This document shows, one piece after another, positions 31,981 to 40,927 of a DNA stretch of 64,000 nucleotides. Source of the stretch: Arcobacter sp. Lineage in GTDB: Bacteria > Acidobacteriota > Terriglobia > Bryobacterales > Bryobacteraceae. The notes beneath the pieces were generated by a model. The model saw only the letters and a list, made by a program, of their open reading frames with translations, did not search any database and was not told the DNA's origin. The position numbers and the translations under genes were made by a program. Positions within the stretch are counted from its first letter, which is position 1, and each line of letters starts with the position of its first letter. The DNA lies in the NCBI GenBank assembly GCA_020723085.1, contig DYJN01000002.1, positions 67,601-131,600 of the forward strand, read 5' to 3'.

Positions 31981-32664
31981 GTGGAAGCCGATTTCGTCCT
32001 GTTCGGCGCGCGCCATTGGGGCGTGATCCTGGCAATCCCCGCCGCGGCGGCTCTGCTGCGGCTTGCCGCGGGTCCCGGAGCGCGCCGCGGGCGGGCCGTG
32101 CGGCTGGCGGCGGGGATCTTTCTGGCGGTGAACGAGCTTGTCTGGTACGCGTACCGTCTCCATACGGAGGGCGTGCGGTTTCCGGAGGCGTTGCCGCTGA
32201 ACCTGTGCGACCTGTCGCTGTGGATGACTGTGTTCACGCTGCTGGCGCTCCATCCCTGGCTGTTCGACGCCGCCTGGTTTGTGGGCATCGGCGGCGCGTC
32301 GATGGCCGTGCTCACGCCGGAGTTGTGGGCGCCGTTCTGGTCCTACCCGACGATGTACTTTTTCACGGCGCATGGAGGCGTCATCGCCGCGCTGATCTTC
32401 CTGGCGTGGTCGGGCATGGCGCGGCCGCGGCGGCGGGCCTTCTGGCGGGCGATGCTGGTGCTGCACGGCTGGGCGGCGCTGGTCGGCGCGTTCAACCTGG
32501 TGTTTGGCACGAACTACATGTACCTGTGCGGGAAGCCGCAGACGCCGTCGCTGCTCGACTTCATGGGGCCGTGGCCCTGGTACATAGCCGCGGGCGATGC
32601 GGTGGCGTTTGCCGTATTCGGGTTGCTGGCGCTGCCCTTCCTGCGGCGCCGTGTGGAAGAATAA
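31981..32664 (+). CDS. TIGR02206-family (YwaF-like) integral membrane protein
   Basis: A 227-residue protein with six or seven transmembrane helices. Family motifs are LNLCDLSLWMTVFTLL, WFVGIGGASMAVLTPE, PTMYFFTAHGGVIAALI and FGTNYMYLCGKP near the C-terminus (LDFMGPWPWYI). The family is widespread but its function is not known. The start is GTG at 31981, immediately after the oxidoreductase stop, and the next gene starts 8 bp downstream, so these three are likely one operon. Confidence 0.85.
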   Translation: MEADFVLFGARHWGVILAIPAAAALLRLAAGPGARRGRAVRLAAGIFLAVNELVWYAYRLHTEGVRFPEALPLNLCDLSLWMTVFTLLALHPWLFDAAWFVGIGGASMAVLTPELWAPFWSYPTMYFFTAHGGVIAALIFLAWSGMARPRRRAFWRAMLVLHGWAALVGAFNLVFGTNYMYLCGKPQTPSLLDFMGPWPWYIAAGDAVAFAVFGLLALPFLRRRVEE

Positions 32665-32672
32665 CCTTTGCG

Positions 32673-33863
32673 ATGCGACTGGATCCTGCTGTACTGCTGT
32701 TTTCCTTCCTGCTCCCCGCCGTGGCGGCGGACAAGCCGTTCCTGGTCAAGGAAGACATCTTCCCGCTGGACGCGAAGCACAACCACGCCTCGGCCATCGT
32801 GCGTCTTCCGGACGGCGGGCTGATGGTGTGCTGGTACCGCGGCTCGGGCGAGCGGACGGCCGATGATGTGCAAATCATGGGCGCGGTGAAGCCGCGCGGG
32901 GCGAGAACATGGTCGGCGCCTTTTGTTCTGGCCGGCGAGCCGGGCTATCCGGACACCAACCCCGTGCTCTTTGTCGACCGGCAGGGGCGGCTGTGGCTGT
33001 TCTGGCAGACGATCCTCGCCAACCTGTGGGAAAGCGCCGTGACGAACTTCCGCATGGCGGAGAAATACTCCGGCAATGGCGCGCCCCGCTGGAGCCGCGC
33101 CGGGCTGGTGCTGCCGAAGCCCGCGAGGATCGAGCAGACCGCGGCGGAACTCGAGCGGCGCGCCCGGGGCACGCCGTGGGAGAAACGGGCTGCGCGCATT
33201 GCGGAGATGGCGAAGGACAAGCTTACGACGCGGCTCGGATGGATGACGCGCCCGCATCCGGTGCAACTCGCCTCGGGGCGCATTCTGCTGCCGATGTACT
33301 CCGATGGCTTCGATTTCTCGCTCGTCGCGATCAGCGACGACGGCGGACTGACCTGGCGAGGCTCCCAGCCGATCGGCAGCGTCGCCGGCATTCAGCCGAC
33401 CTTCGCTCTCAGGAAGGACGGAACCATCGCCGCCTACATGCGGGACAACGGACCGCCGCCGAAGCGCGTGCAGGCGAGCTATTCGAAGGATCAGGGCGAG
33501 TCGTGGACTTTCGCCGAGGACACCGATATTCCAAATTCCGGCACAGGTCTTGAGGTCATCAATCTGCGCGACGGGCGCTGGCTGATGATCAACAACGACA
33601 CGGAGAAGGGGCGGCACTCGCTGGCGCTGACGATCTCGGACGACGAAGGCGCCACGTGGAAGTGGAAGCGGCACATCGAACTCGATACGCGAACGGACCG
33701 TCCGGGGTCGTTTCACTATCCTTCGATCCTCCAGGCGCCCGACGGCACGATCCATGCAAGCTACAGCGTCTTTCTGAACCATCTGCCGGAGGGACAGCCG
33801 CGCAAGACCATCCGCCATGCCCACTTCAATCTGGCGTGGGTGGAAGAGGGCGATCCAAGGTAA
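32673..33863 (+). CDS. Secreted sialidase-superfamily (BNR-repeat) protein
   Basis: A 396-residue protein with signal peptide (MRLDPAVLLFSFLLPAVAAD). The propeller is shown by LPDGGLMVCWYRGSGE, SDDGGLTWRG, SKDQGESWTF and SDDEGATWKW, with the arginine-containing LGWMTRPHPVQLASGRILLP and RTDRPGSFHYPSILQAPDGT blocks seen in sialidase-like glycosidases and rhamnosidase-type relatives. The exact sugar is unknown. It follows the TIGR02206 gene by 8 bp and precedes a GH2 enzyme gene by 67 bp, suggesting joint work on one glycan. Confidence 0.85.
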   Translation: MRLDPAVLLFSFLLPAVAADKPFLVKEDIFPLDAKHNHASAIVRLPDGGLMVCWYRGSGERTADDVQIMGAVKPRGARTWSAPFVLAGEPGYPDTNPVLFVDRQGRLWLFWQTILANLWESAVTNFRMAEKYSGNGAPRWSRAGLVLPKPARIEQTAAELERRARGTPWEKRAARIAEMAKDKLTTRLGWMTRPHPVQLASGRILLPMYSDGFDFSLVAISDDGGLTWRGSQPIGSVAGIQPTFALRKDGTIAAYMRDNGPPPKRVQASYSKDQGESWTFAEDTDIPNSGTGLEVINLRDGRWLMINNDTEKGRHSLALTISDDEGATWKWKRHIELDTRTDRPGSFHYPSILQAPDGTIHASYSVFLNHLPEGQPRKTIRHAHFNLAWVEEGDPR

Positions 33864-33930
33864 AGCGGCGCGCCCGGCGGCGGAGGCCCGCGCAGCGCCC
33901 GTGCATCATCGCTGTTTCATGGAGATCCAG

Positions 33931-36900
33931 ATGCGGCATACCGTTGTGGCTGCCATTCTCTTTGCGGGGTGTGCGATGGGGCAGATGCAAACGCGCGGGG
34001 TGGGCGTGTATCCCGGCGATCCGCGCGAGGATGTTTCGCCCGTCTCCCGGATCGACAATGCCACCTACCGCAACCTGGCGCTGCACCGTGCGGCGTGGCA
34101 CTCGTCGAGCTACGACTACAACCTGACGGCTCAGCTCGTGACGGACGGGATTCGCGAGCAGCGGCTGCCACGGTGGCTCGTCACCGGCAGCAGCGAGAAA
34201 CCTGTGCTCGAAAAGAACGAGCGCGAGTGGCTGCTGGATGGCAACTGGGTGACAACCGTAGATGTCCAGGGGCCGCGCGGATGGGTGCAAGCGGGGTTTC
34301 TGGGAGGCGAGGGGACCGTGCAGGTGGACCGGATCGACGTCGAAGCGCGGCTGAATCTCCGCAATCAGGGTGATGCCGGCTGGACGGTGACCGTGAAGGT
34401 CTCCGATGACGGACTGACGTGGAGGGAAGCGGGCAGCGCCGCAAGCCGCGACCGCCCGAAGCAGGAATTCGCGGCCAGCATTCCGCTGTCCCCGGCGGCT
34501 GCGGCCAGATGGATCCGGGTAGAGCTGGACGCCCCATCCGTGGCGATGTGGCGCGTGGGAGAGATCACGCCTTACCTGGCGGGCCGGAGGCTGTTGCTGA
34601 GCGGGCCGCATTCGTTTGCAAGCGCGTGGAAGAGCGCGGGCGCGGGGGAGGAGTGGGTGATGGTGGATCTGGGGGCGGAGTGCGCGATTGACCGCGTGTC
34701 GCTCGAGTGGATCTGGCGTGCGGCCGAAGGGCGGGTGCAGGTGTCGCAAGACGCTAAGCAGTGGCGCGATGCCGCGGCGCTGCCGGCAGGCAGCGGGCTT
34801 TCCGGCGACATCCGGCTGCCTGCGCCCGTAAAGGCCCGCTACGTGCGCGTGCTGATGACGCGGGCAGCGGAGAAGGAAGGCTACATCCTGTCGGAGCTTG
34901 AAGTGTATGGCCGCGGCGGACCGGTGTGGGCGCCACGGCCGCAGCCTCAAGCCGCCGGCGGCCGGATGCTGCTGTCCGGCGGCGGATGGCGGCTGCAACG
35001 GGCGAACCTCGTGGCGGCAACAGGCGAGGCGCTCAGCCGCCCGGGCTTTGCCGATGCGTCCTGGATTCCTGCGACAGTTCCCGGCACTGTGCTTGTGTCC
35101 TATCTGAACATCGGCGCGATCCCGGATCCAAATTATTCTGACAACCAATTGATGATCTCGGATTCGTTTTTCCACTCGGATTTCTGGTACCGCAATGAAT
35201 TTGTCGTCCCGCCGGTTCTGAAAAACGAGAAGCTGTGGCTGAATTTCGAGGGAATCAACTGGAAGGCGCAGGTATGGCTCAACGGGGAGTTCGTGGGCCG
35301 GATTGAGGGCGCGTTCCAGCGGGGCAGGTTCGATGTGACGGGGAAAGCCCGGTTCGGGGAGAAGAACGCACTGGCTGTGCTCGTGGAGAAGAACGCCACG
35401 CCGGGCAGCGTCAAGGAGAAGACATTCCTGAACCCGGACAAGAATGGCGGCGCGCTGGGCGCGGACAACCCGGCTTTCCATGCCTCCATCGGCTGGGACT
35501 GGATTCCGACGATCCGGGGCCGCAACACGGGAATCTGGAATCGTGTGTCACTGTCGGCGACGGGCGCGGTGACGCTGGCGGATCCCCTGGTAACGAGCCG
35601 CGTCAGCGCGGATCGAGCTTCGGCGGAAGTCCGGCTGGAATTCCTCGCGCAAAACCACGGCAGCCGTACTGCGGCAGGCGTGTTGCGAGGCGTGTTTGGC
35701 GAACGGGAATTTTCCCAGCCGGTGGAACTCCAGCCGGGAGAAACACGGGCGGTTCCGGTCGTGCTGCGTCTGGACAAGCCGCGCCTGTGGTGGCCCAACG
35801 GCTATGGAGAGCCGTATCTGTATCCTGTCAGGGCGAGATACGAAACCGGCGGGCGAGTCTCTGACGAGACCGCATTTCACGCAGGCGTCCGGGAGTTCAC
35901 ATTCAGCGAAGAGGGCGGGGCGCTGCGGATGTGGATCAACGGGCGCCGCTTCATCCCGCGCGGCGGCAACTGGGGATTCAGCGAGTCGATGCTGCGTTAC
36001 CGCGCGCGTGAATACGACGCGGCGGTGCGCTACCACCGGGACCAGAACTTCACGATGATCCGCAACTGGGTGGGCATGATCGGCGAGGACGAATTTTACG
36101 AATCGTGCGACCGTCACGGCATTGTAGTGTGGCAGGACTTCTGGCTGGCGAACCCCTGGGATGGGCCAGACCCGGATGATCACCGGATGTTTCTGGACAA
36201 CGCGCGGGACCTGATTGCGCGCATCCGCCGCCATGCCTCCATCGGGCTGTATTGCGGGCGAAACGAAGGATTCCCGCCCGCGCCGCTGGACCGTGAATTG
36301 CGGCGGCTGGTGGCGGAGCTGCATCCCCGCATGCATTACATCCGCAGCTCCGCGGATGAGGTGGTGAGCGGACACGGGCCGTATCGGGCGATGCCGCTGG
36401 AATATTACTTCAGGGACCGCGCCACGCCGAAGTTCCACAGCGAAATGGGCATGCCGAACATCGTGACGTGGGAGAGCCTGCGCGAATTCCTGCCGGAAGA
36501 GCAGATGTGGCCGCAGGAGCGGCTGTGGGGCATCCATGATTTCTGCCTGACCGGCGCGCAGGGCGGAGCGTCGTTCCGCGAGCTGATCGAGAAACGGTTC
36601 GGCGGCGCCCGCGGCGCGCGCGAGTGGGTCGAGCTGGCGCAGTTCCTCAATTACGAGGGCTACCGGGCGATGTTCGAGGCGCAGAGCCGCAACCGGATGG
36701 GACTGCTGATCTGGATGAGCCATCCCGCCTGGCCGTCGTTCGTCTGGCAGACTTACGACTACTACTTGGAGCCCACAGCCGCATATTTCGGCGCGAAGAA
36801 GGCGAACGAGCCCCTCCATGTGCAATGGAATCCGGTGACCAACGCGGTGGAAGTGGTCAACTATCACGCTGGAGATGTGTCCGGGCTGACGGTGACAGCG

Positions 36901-37407
36901 CGGATCCTCGGGCTGAACGGCGCAGTGATGCGGGAAAATCAGGCTGGGCTGGACAGCAAAGAAGACTCCGTGATGGCGCCGCTCCGGCTGGAGATTCCGG
37001 ACAACCTGCCGCCCGTATATTTCATCCGCCTGGAGCTGCGCCGCGGCGGCGAACTGCTCTCGTCGAATCTGTACTGGCGCAGCGCGGCGGGCGAAGATTA
37101 CTCAGCGCTCAAGGATCTGCCGAAGGTGAAGCTGGAAGCCAGAACGCGCGCGCGGCGCGAGGGGGACGCGTGGATCCTGGAGACCACGCTGCGCAATCCG
37201 GAGCGCACCCCCGCGGTGATGGTCCGGCTGATGGCGGTGCGGGAGAAGAGCGGAGACCGCGTCCTGCCGGCGCTGTACTCGGACAATTACGTGACGCTGA
37301 TGTCTGGAGAGTCGGCGAGCGTCCGCACGGAAGTGAGCGTCGCGGACTGCCGCGGCGAGGCGCCCGCGATCCGCGTGAGAGGCTTCAATGCGGCGGACGC
37401 TCCGTAG
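33931..37407 (+). CDS. GH2-family exo-glycosidase with two discoidin-like domains
   Basis: An 1158-residue exported enzyme (signal MRHTVVAAILFAGCAMGQ). Residues about 40-190 and 195-335 resemble F5/8-type-C (discoidin) domains; the second ends in RYVRVLMTRAAEKEGYILSE. The GH2 sugar-binding domain follows (DFWYRNEFVVPP, LWLNFEGINWKAQVWLNGEF), then an Ig-like domain and the catalytic barrel from about 690 (NGRRFIPRGGNWG, IRNWVGM). Glu779 in GRNEGF is the likely acid/base and Glu838 in FHSEMGMPN the likely nucleophile. The layout resembles exo-beta-glucosaminidase and beta-mannosidase members of GH2. ATG 33931 has GGAG six bases upstream. The gene ends 2 bp from the convergent exporter operon. 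Confidence 0.9.
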   Translation: MRHTVVAAILFAGCAMGQMQTRGVGVYPGDPREDVSPVSRIDNATYRNLALHRAAWHSSSYDYNLTAQLVTDGIREQRLPRWLVTGSSEKPVLEKNEREWLLDGNWVTTVDVQGPRGWVQAGFLGGEGTVQVDRIDVEARLNLRNQGDAGWTVTVKVSDDGLTWREAGSAASRDRPKQEFAASIPLSPAAAARWIRVELDAPSVAMWRVGEITPYLAGRRLLLSGPHSFASAWKSAGAGEEWVMVDLGAECAIDRVSLEWIWRAAEGRVQVSQDAKQWRDAAALPAGSGLSGDIRLPAPVKARYVRVLMTRAAEKEGYILSELEVYGRGGPVWAPRPQPQAAGGRMLLSGGGWRLQRANLVAATGEALSRPGFADASWIPATVPGTVLVSYLNIGAIPDPNYSDNQLMISDSFFHSDFWYRNEFVVPPVLKNEKLWLNFEGINWKAQVWLNGEFVGRIEGAFQRGRFDVTGKARFGEKNALAVLVEKNATPGSVKEKTFLNPDKNGGALGADNPAFHASIGWDWIPTIRGRNTGIWNRVSLSATGAVTLADPLVTSRVSADRASAEVRLEFLAQNHGSRTAAGVLRGVFGEREFSQPVELQPGETRAVPVVLRLDKPRLWWPNGYGEPYLYPVRARYETGGRVSDETAFHAGVREFTFSEEGGALRMWINGRRFIPRGGNWGFSESMLRYRAREYDAAVRYHRDQNFTMIRNWVGMIGEDEFYESCDRHGIVVWQDFWLANPWDGPDPDDHRMFLDNARDLIARIRRHASIGLYCGRNEGFPPAPLDRELRRLVAELHPRMHYIRSSADEVVSGHGPYRAMPLEYYFRDRATPKFHSEMGMPNIVTWESLREFLPEEQMWPQERLWGIHDFCLTGAQGGASFRELIEKRFGGARGAREWVELAQFLNYEGYRAMFEAQSRNRMGLLIWMSHPAWPSFVWQTYDYYLEPTAAYFGAKKANEPLHVQWNPVTNAVEVVNYHAGDVSGLTVTARILGLNGAVMRENQAGLDSKEDSVMAPLRLEIPDNLPPVYFIRLELRRGGELLSSNLYWRSAAGEDYSALKDLPKVKLEARTRARREGDAWILETTLRNPERTPAVMVRLMAVREKSGDRVLPALYSDNYVTLMSGESASVRTEVSVADCRGEAPAIRVRGFNAADAP

Positions 37408-37409
37408 TC

Positions 37410-38195
37410 TCAACCCGGCGTCCGCACAGGCGCGTCCGGCAGCGCGTCCCAGAGGTGGCGGTTCTCGCCATTGATGAAGGCTGTGAAGGCGGCGGCGACT
37501 TCCTGATACGGGCCGCTCTGGACGAGCCGGCCGTGGTGCAGCCAGATGCCCCGGCTGCAAAGCGATTCCAGCATGGCGGAGACGTGGGAGACGCAGACCA
37601 GGGTGGCGCCCTGCTCGCGCAACGCCCGCAGGCGGCGGTGGCACTTTCTCTGGAAAGCGGCGTCGCCCACGGCGAGGATCTCGTCGACCAGGATCACGTC
37701 GCCTTGTGCGTGCACGGCGACGGAGAAAGCGAGCCGCAGGACCATGCCGGAGGAGAATGTGCGCAAGGGCTGGTCCATATAGCCCTGCAGCTCGGCGAAC
37801 TCCACGATCTGCTCCGCGCGCTCCCGCAGCTCGCTGCGGGACATGCCGAGAATGGCGCCGTAGAGGCGGAGATTTTCCCAGCCCGTGAGGTCTGGATGGA
37901 AACCGGAGCCCAGTTCCATCAGCGTGCTCAGGCGTCCATCGACGGCGACGCAGCCCGAATCCGGGGCCAGAAGGCCGGCCAGGACCGCTAGCAGAGTGCT
38001 CTTGCCGGCGCCATTGGCGCCAACGACCGCCAGCCCCTCGCCCCGGGGCACGGTGAAACTCACGTCATGAAGCGCATAGAAGCCCGCCGCCTGCCTGCCC
38101 GTCAGGCGGTCCTGCAGGTATTGCCTCAGCAATCTGCGGCTGCCGCGCGGGCGGTAGATGACGGAGAGGTTTTCGGCGCGAATCGAATCGCTCAT
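37410..38195 (-). CDS. ABC transporter ATPase of a polysaccharide exporter (Wzt/TagH-like, short form)
   Basis: A 261-residue ATPase. Walker A is GANGAGKST, the signature is RTFSSGMVLRLAF and Walker B is VILVDEILAVGD, which is typical of polysaccharide and O-antigen exporters, as is GFYALHDVSFTVPRGE. It lacks the C-terminal carbohydrate-binding domain that long Wzt proteins use to recognise capped chains. Its start codon directly follows the permease stop codon, so the two form an operon and presumably one transporter moving a lipid-linked polysaccharide across the inner membrane. Confidence 0.92.
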   Translation of the reverse strand: MSDSIRAENLSVIYRPRGSRRLLRQYLQDRLTGRQAAGFYALHDVSFTVPRGEGLAVVGANGAGKSTLLAVLAGLLAPDSGCVAVDGRLSTLMELGSGFHPDLTGWENLRLYGAILGMSRSELRERAEQIVEFAELQGYMDQPLRTFSSGMVLRLAFSVAVHAQGDVILVDEILAVGDAAFQRKCHRRLRALREQGATLVCVSHVSAMLESLCSRGIWLHHGRLVQSGPYQEVAAAFTAFINGENRHLWDALPDAPVRTPG

Positions 38196-38957
38196 TTACA
38201 GATACCTGTAGAAGCGGCGCTTCAGGCGGGAGAAAACAAACGCTCCAAGGAGCAGGAAAACGGCGGAAACGAGGGTCATTTTCCACATCAAGGCAGCCGG
38301 CGGAGAACGGTGCCCGAGAATCACGTGCTGCGTGGCCAGCACGAGCGCCGCCACCGGATTGAACTCGTACAGGCTCCTGTACGCCGCCGGCACCATGGCG
38401 AAGCTGTAGAAGATCGGCACAAGCCAGAACAGGATAAGGTTGGCGGATTCCACTACATACCTCACATCCCGGACCACGACATGGAGGCTGCTGGAGGCCA
38501 ACGCCAGCCCGTAGATAAACAGCAGTTCGAGAAACCAAATTGCCGGAAGCCACAGGTAATGCCATGTGACCGGCAGTCCGTACCAGAGCACCATCGCGAA
38601 GACCAGCAGCAGCTGAATGGCGAGGTGCAGGGTGTTGGAGAGCACCGAGACCAGCGGCAGCAGGGCGGTCTGCATGGGGATCCGTTTCACCAGCGAGGGG
38701 TTTTCGGAAATCGATGCGGTTCCCGTGACCCAGGAAAGCGTGAAGAAGTTGTAGGGGATGAGCCCGCAAAGGACGTACAGCGGATAATGAGGGATGCGGT
38801 TCTCAAAAACCTGCGTGAAGACGAATGTCAGAATCGCCATCATGGTGAGCGGGTTCAGGAGGGACCAGAACACGCCCAGCGACATGTTCCTGTAGCGGAC
38901 CCGGAAGTCTTTCAGGACGAGTTCGGCGACAACGAAGCCGAGATTGGAGCGGCGCAT
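38196..38957 (-). CDS. ABC-2 type permease of a polysaccharide exporter (Wzm/TagG-like)
   Basis: A 253-residue permease with six transmembrane segments. VLKDFRVRYRNMSLGVFWSLLNPLTMM is replaced here by its key parts: the amphipathic DFRVRYRNMSLG, then WSLLNPLTMMAILTFVF, and the conserved LNPVAALV-type loop (FNPVAALVLATQHVIL). ATG 38957 is taken as start; a TTG at 39023 would add 22 residues without hydrophobic content. It pairs with the ATPase downstream. The 5' region faces the gldA-like promoter. Confidence 0.9.
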   Translation of the reverse strand: MRRSNLGFVVAELVLKDFRVRYRNMSLGVFWSLLNPLTMMAILTFVFTQVFENRIPHYPLYVLCGLIPYNFFTLSWVTGTASISENPSLVKRIPMQTALLPLVSVLSNTLHLAIQLLLVFAMVLWYGLPVTWHYLWLPAIWFLELLFIYGLALASSSLHVVVRDVRYVVESANLILFWLVPIFYSFAMVPAAYRSLYEFNPVAALVLATQHVILGHRSPPAALMWKMTLVSAVFLLLGAFVFSRLKRRFYRYL

Positions 38958-39067
38958 CAGATTCAGGCCGGCTTGCGAAGATGCCGGGGCCCTGCCCGGG
39001 GGCGTTCTTCGCGAACCCTTCAATGATAGAAGACCGCTGCGGTTGCCTGCAATCGGCGGCGTCCCGG

Positions 39068-39097
39068 TTGACAGCCGCCGACAGGCTCCTCTATCCT
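39068..39097 (+). promoter_or_regulatory. Predicted sigma-70 promoter for the Gld-like operon
   Basis: TTGACA (39068-39073), an 18-base spacer and TATCCT (39092-39097), about 90 bases upstream of the ATPase start. The -35 box sits between GGCGGC and GCCGCC arms. Confidence 0.6.
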
Positions 39098-39122
39098 ATG
39101 TAGCATCAAGCACTTGAGCGAG

Positions 39123-39164
39123 GGCAGCGACAGAGCTGCCGCTGGCGGGACAGCCCGTGTCCCG
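39123..39164 (+). promoter_or_regulatory. Two consecutive stem-loops in the 5' leader
   Basis: GGCAGC/GCTGCC (39123-39128 with 39135-39140, loop of 6) is followed by CGGGACA/TGTCCCG (39146-39152 with 39158-39164, loop GCCCG). Both are perfect and lie between the promoter and the ATG at 39189. No T-run follows. Confidence 0.5.
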
Positions 39165-39188
39165 GATTCCCGCATCGAGGATGATCCG

Positions 39189-40160
39189 ATGATCAGCGTC
39201 CAGAATTTGACGAAGAGATACGACCGCAATGTCGCCGTCAACGACATCAGCTTCGATGTCGCCAAGGGGCAGATCGTCGGCTTCCTGGGGCCGAACGGCG
39301 CCGGCAAGACGACGACCATGCGCATTCTCACCTGCTTCATGCCGCCCACCGCCGGGCGGGCTTCCGTGGCAGGCTTCGACGTGATGGAGCAGCCCCTCGA
39401 CGTGAAGCGCCGGATTGGTTACCTGCCTGAAGCGCCGCCGCTGTACCCGGAGATGGAGGTGCACGAATACCTGTCCTTCGTGGCGCGTCTGAAGGGCATC
39501 CCGCACGCCGAAGTGAGGCGCCGGGTGGCTGAAGTGAGCGAGCGGTGCGCCGTGACGGACGTTTCCCGCAAGCTGATTTCGAAGCTTTCGAAAGGCTACC
39601 GGCAGCGGGTGGGGCTGGCGCAGGCGATCCTGCACAATCCGGACGTGCTGATCCTGGACGAGCCGACGGCAGGACTCGACCCGAAGCAGATCCATGAGAC
39701 GAGGCAGTTGATCCGGTCGCTCGCCGGCGAGCACACGATCATTCTTTCCACGCACATCCTGCCGGAAGTGGAACAGACATGCGACCACGTGATCATCATC
39801 AGCAAGGGCAGGATCGTGGCGCAGGACACAGTGGAGAACCTGACGTCGCGGCTGCGCGGGCAGGAAGCGGTGCTGGTGGAAGTGGCGGGCGCGGGGACGG
39901 ACGAGATCCGCGGGGCGCTGTCCGGAGTGCCGGGGGTAGCGCGCGTGGCGCACCGGGGGTCGCGCAACGGCCTGCATTCCTTCGAGGTCGAATCCGATCC
40001 GGGGCAGAACGTGCGGGCGCTGCTTGCCCGGCGCGTTGTCGAGAACGGCTGGTCGCTGCATGAGCTGCGTCCGGTGGCGATGAGCCTCGAGGAGGTCTTC
40101 CTGGAGCTCACGGCGTCGGAAAAAGCGGCCGAAGCGGGCGGAAAAGGAGGACGGCAATGA
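39189..40160 (+). CDS. ABC transporter ATP-binding protein, GldA-like
   Basis: A 323-residue ATPase. Walker A GPNGAGKTTTM, signature LSKGYRQRVGLAQA, Walker B LILDEPTAGLD and the H-loop STHILPEVEQ are intact. A C-terminal segment of about 100 residues (EVAGAGTDEIRGALSGVPGV onward, ending SLEEVFLELT) is typical of ABC-2 ATPases such as GldA. The gene starts the four-gene cluster; its stop overlaps the permease ATG (ATGA). In Bacteroidota GldA/F/G serve gliding, but the same trio with DUF4340 occurs in many non-gliding phyla with unknown substrate. Confidence 0.93.
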   Translation: MISVQNLTKRYDRNVAVNDISFDVAKGQIVGFLGPNGAGKTTTMRILTCFMPPTAGRASVAGFDVMEQPLDVKRRIGYLPEAPPLYPEMEVHEYLSFVARLKGIPHAEVRRRVAEVSERCAVTDVSRKLISKLSKGYRQRVGLAQAILHNPDVLILDEPTAGLDPKQIHETRQLIRSLAGEHTIILSTHILPEVEQTCDHVIIISKGRIVAQDTVENLTSRLRGQEAVLVEVAGAGTDEIRGALSGVPGVARVAHRGSRNGLHSFEVESDPGQNVRALLARRVVENGWSLHELRPVAMSLEEVFLELTASEKAAEAGGKGGRQ

Positions 40161-40924
40161 AGAACATCTGGACAATCTGCAAAAAAGAGCTGAAGTCGTA
40201 CTTTGCTTCTCCCATTGCCTACCTTCTCCTGGCGATGTACGCCACGATTTTCGGATTTTTCTTCTGGAATGCCGTTGGCTATTTCGTGAACATCAGCCTG
40301 CAGTCGACGATGATGGGCCGCAGCTTTCCGATGGACGTCAACGAGATGATCATCCGTCCGCTGCTGATGAACACCTCCGTCGTCGGCCTTTTCCTGATCC
40401 CTCTGATCTCGATGCGCCTGTTCGCCGAGGAAAAGCGGCAGGGGACGATCGAACTCCTGATGACCTCGCCGGTGCGCGACATGGAGGTGATTCTCGGCAA
40501 GTGGCTGGCGGCGCTGATCCTCTACGCTTGCCTTCTGGGCATCAGCCTGCTGAACATGGGCTTCCTGTTCGCTTACGGCAAGCCCGACTGGCGCCCGATG
40601 CTGGTGGGGTATTTGGGGCTGCTCCTTCAGGCTGGCGGGCTGCTGGCGATCGGCGCGTTCATTTCCACGACCACGCGCAACCAGATCATCGCCGGAGCGG
40701 TGACATTCGGCGCATGCCTGCTGTTGTGGGTGTTCGAGTGGGTGGCGGGCTACGAGACGGCCACTTGGGCGGCGGTGATGGGGTACATGTCCGTCGTCCG
40801 CCATTACGAGCCGTTTTCGAAAGGCGTGATCGACTCCAAGGACGCCGTCTATTTCCTGTCGCTGATTTTTCTGGGAATTTTCCTGACGTCGCGGAGCCTC
40901 GAGTCGCTCCGGTGGAGGGCGTAA
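40157..40924 (+). CDS. ABC-2 type permease, GldF-like
   Basis: A 255-residue permease with six transmembrane helices. It opens with IWTICKKELKSYFASPIAYL and contains the typical LISMRLFAEEKRQGTIELLM and TSPVRDMEVILGKW. The start overlaps the ATPase stop by 4 bases and has AAGGAGG 8 bases upstream. Together with the preceding ATPase it should form the core transporter. Confidence 0.93.
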   Translation: MKNIWTICKKELKSYFASPIAYLLLAMYATIFGFFFWNAVGYFVNISLQSTMMGRSFPMDVNEMIIRPLLMNTSVVGLFLIPLISMRLFAEEKRQGTIELLMTSPVRDMEVILGKWLAALILYACLLGISLLNMGFLFAYGKPDWRPMLVGYLGLLLQAGGLLAIGAFISTTTRNQIIAGAVTFGACLLLWVFEWVAGYETATWAAVMGYMSVVRHYEPFSKGVIDSKDAVYFLSLIFLGIFLTSRSLESLRWRA

Positions 40925-40927
40925 ACG

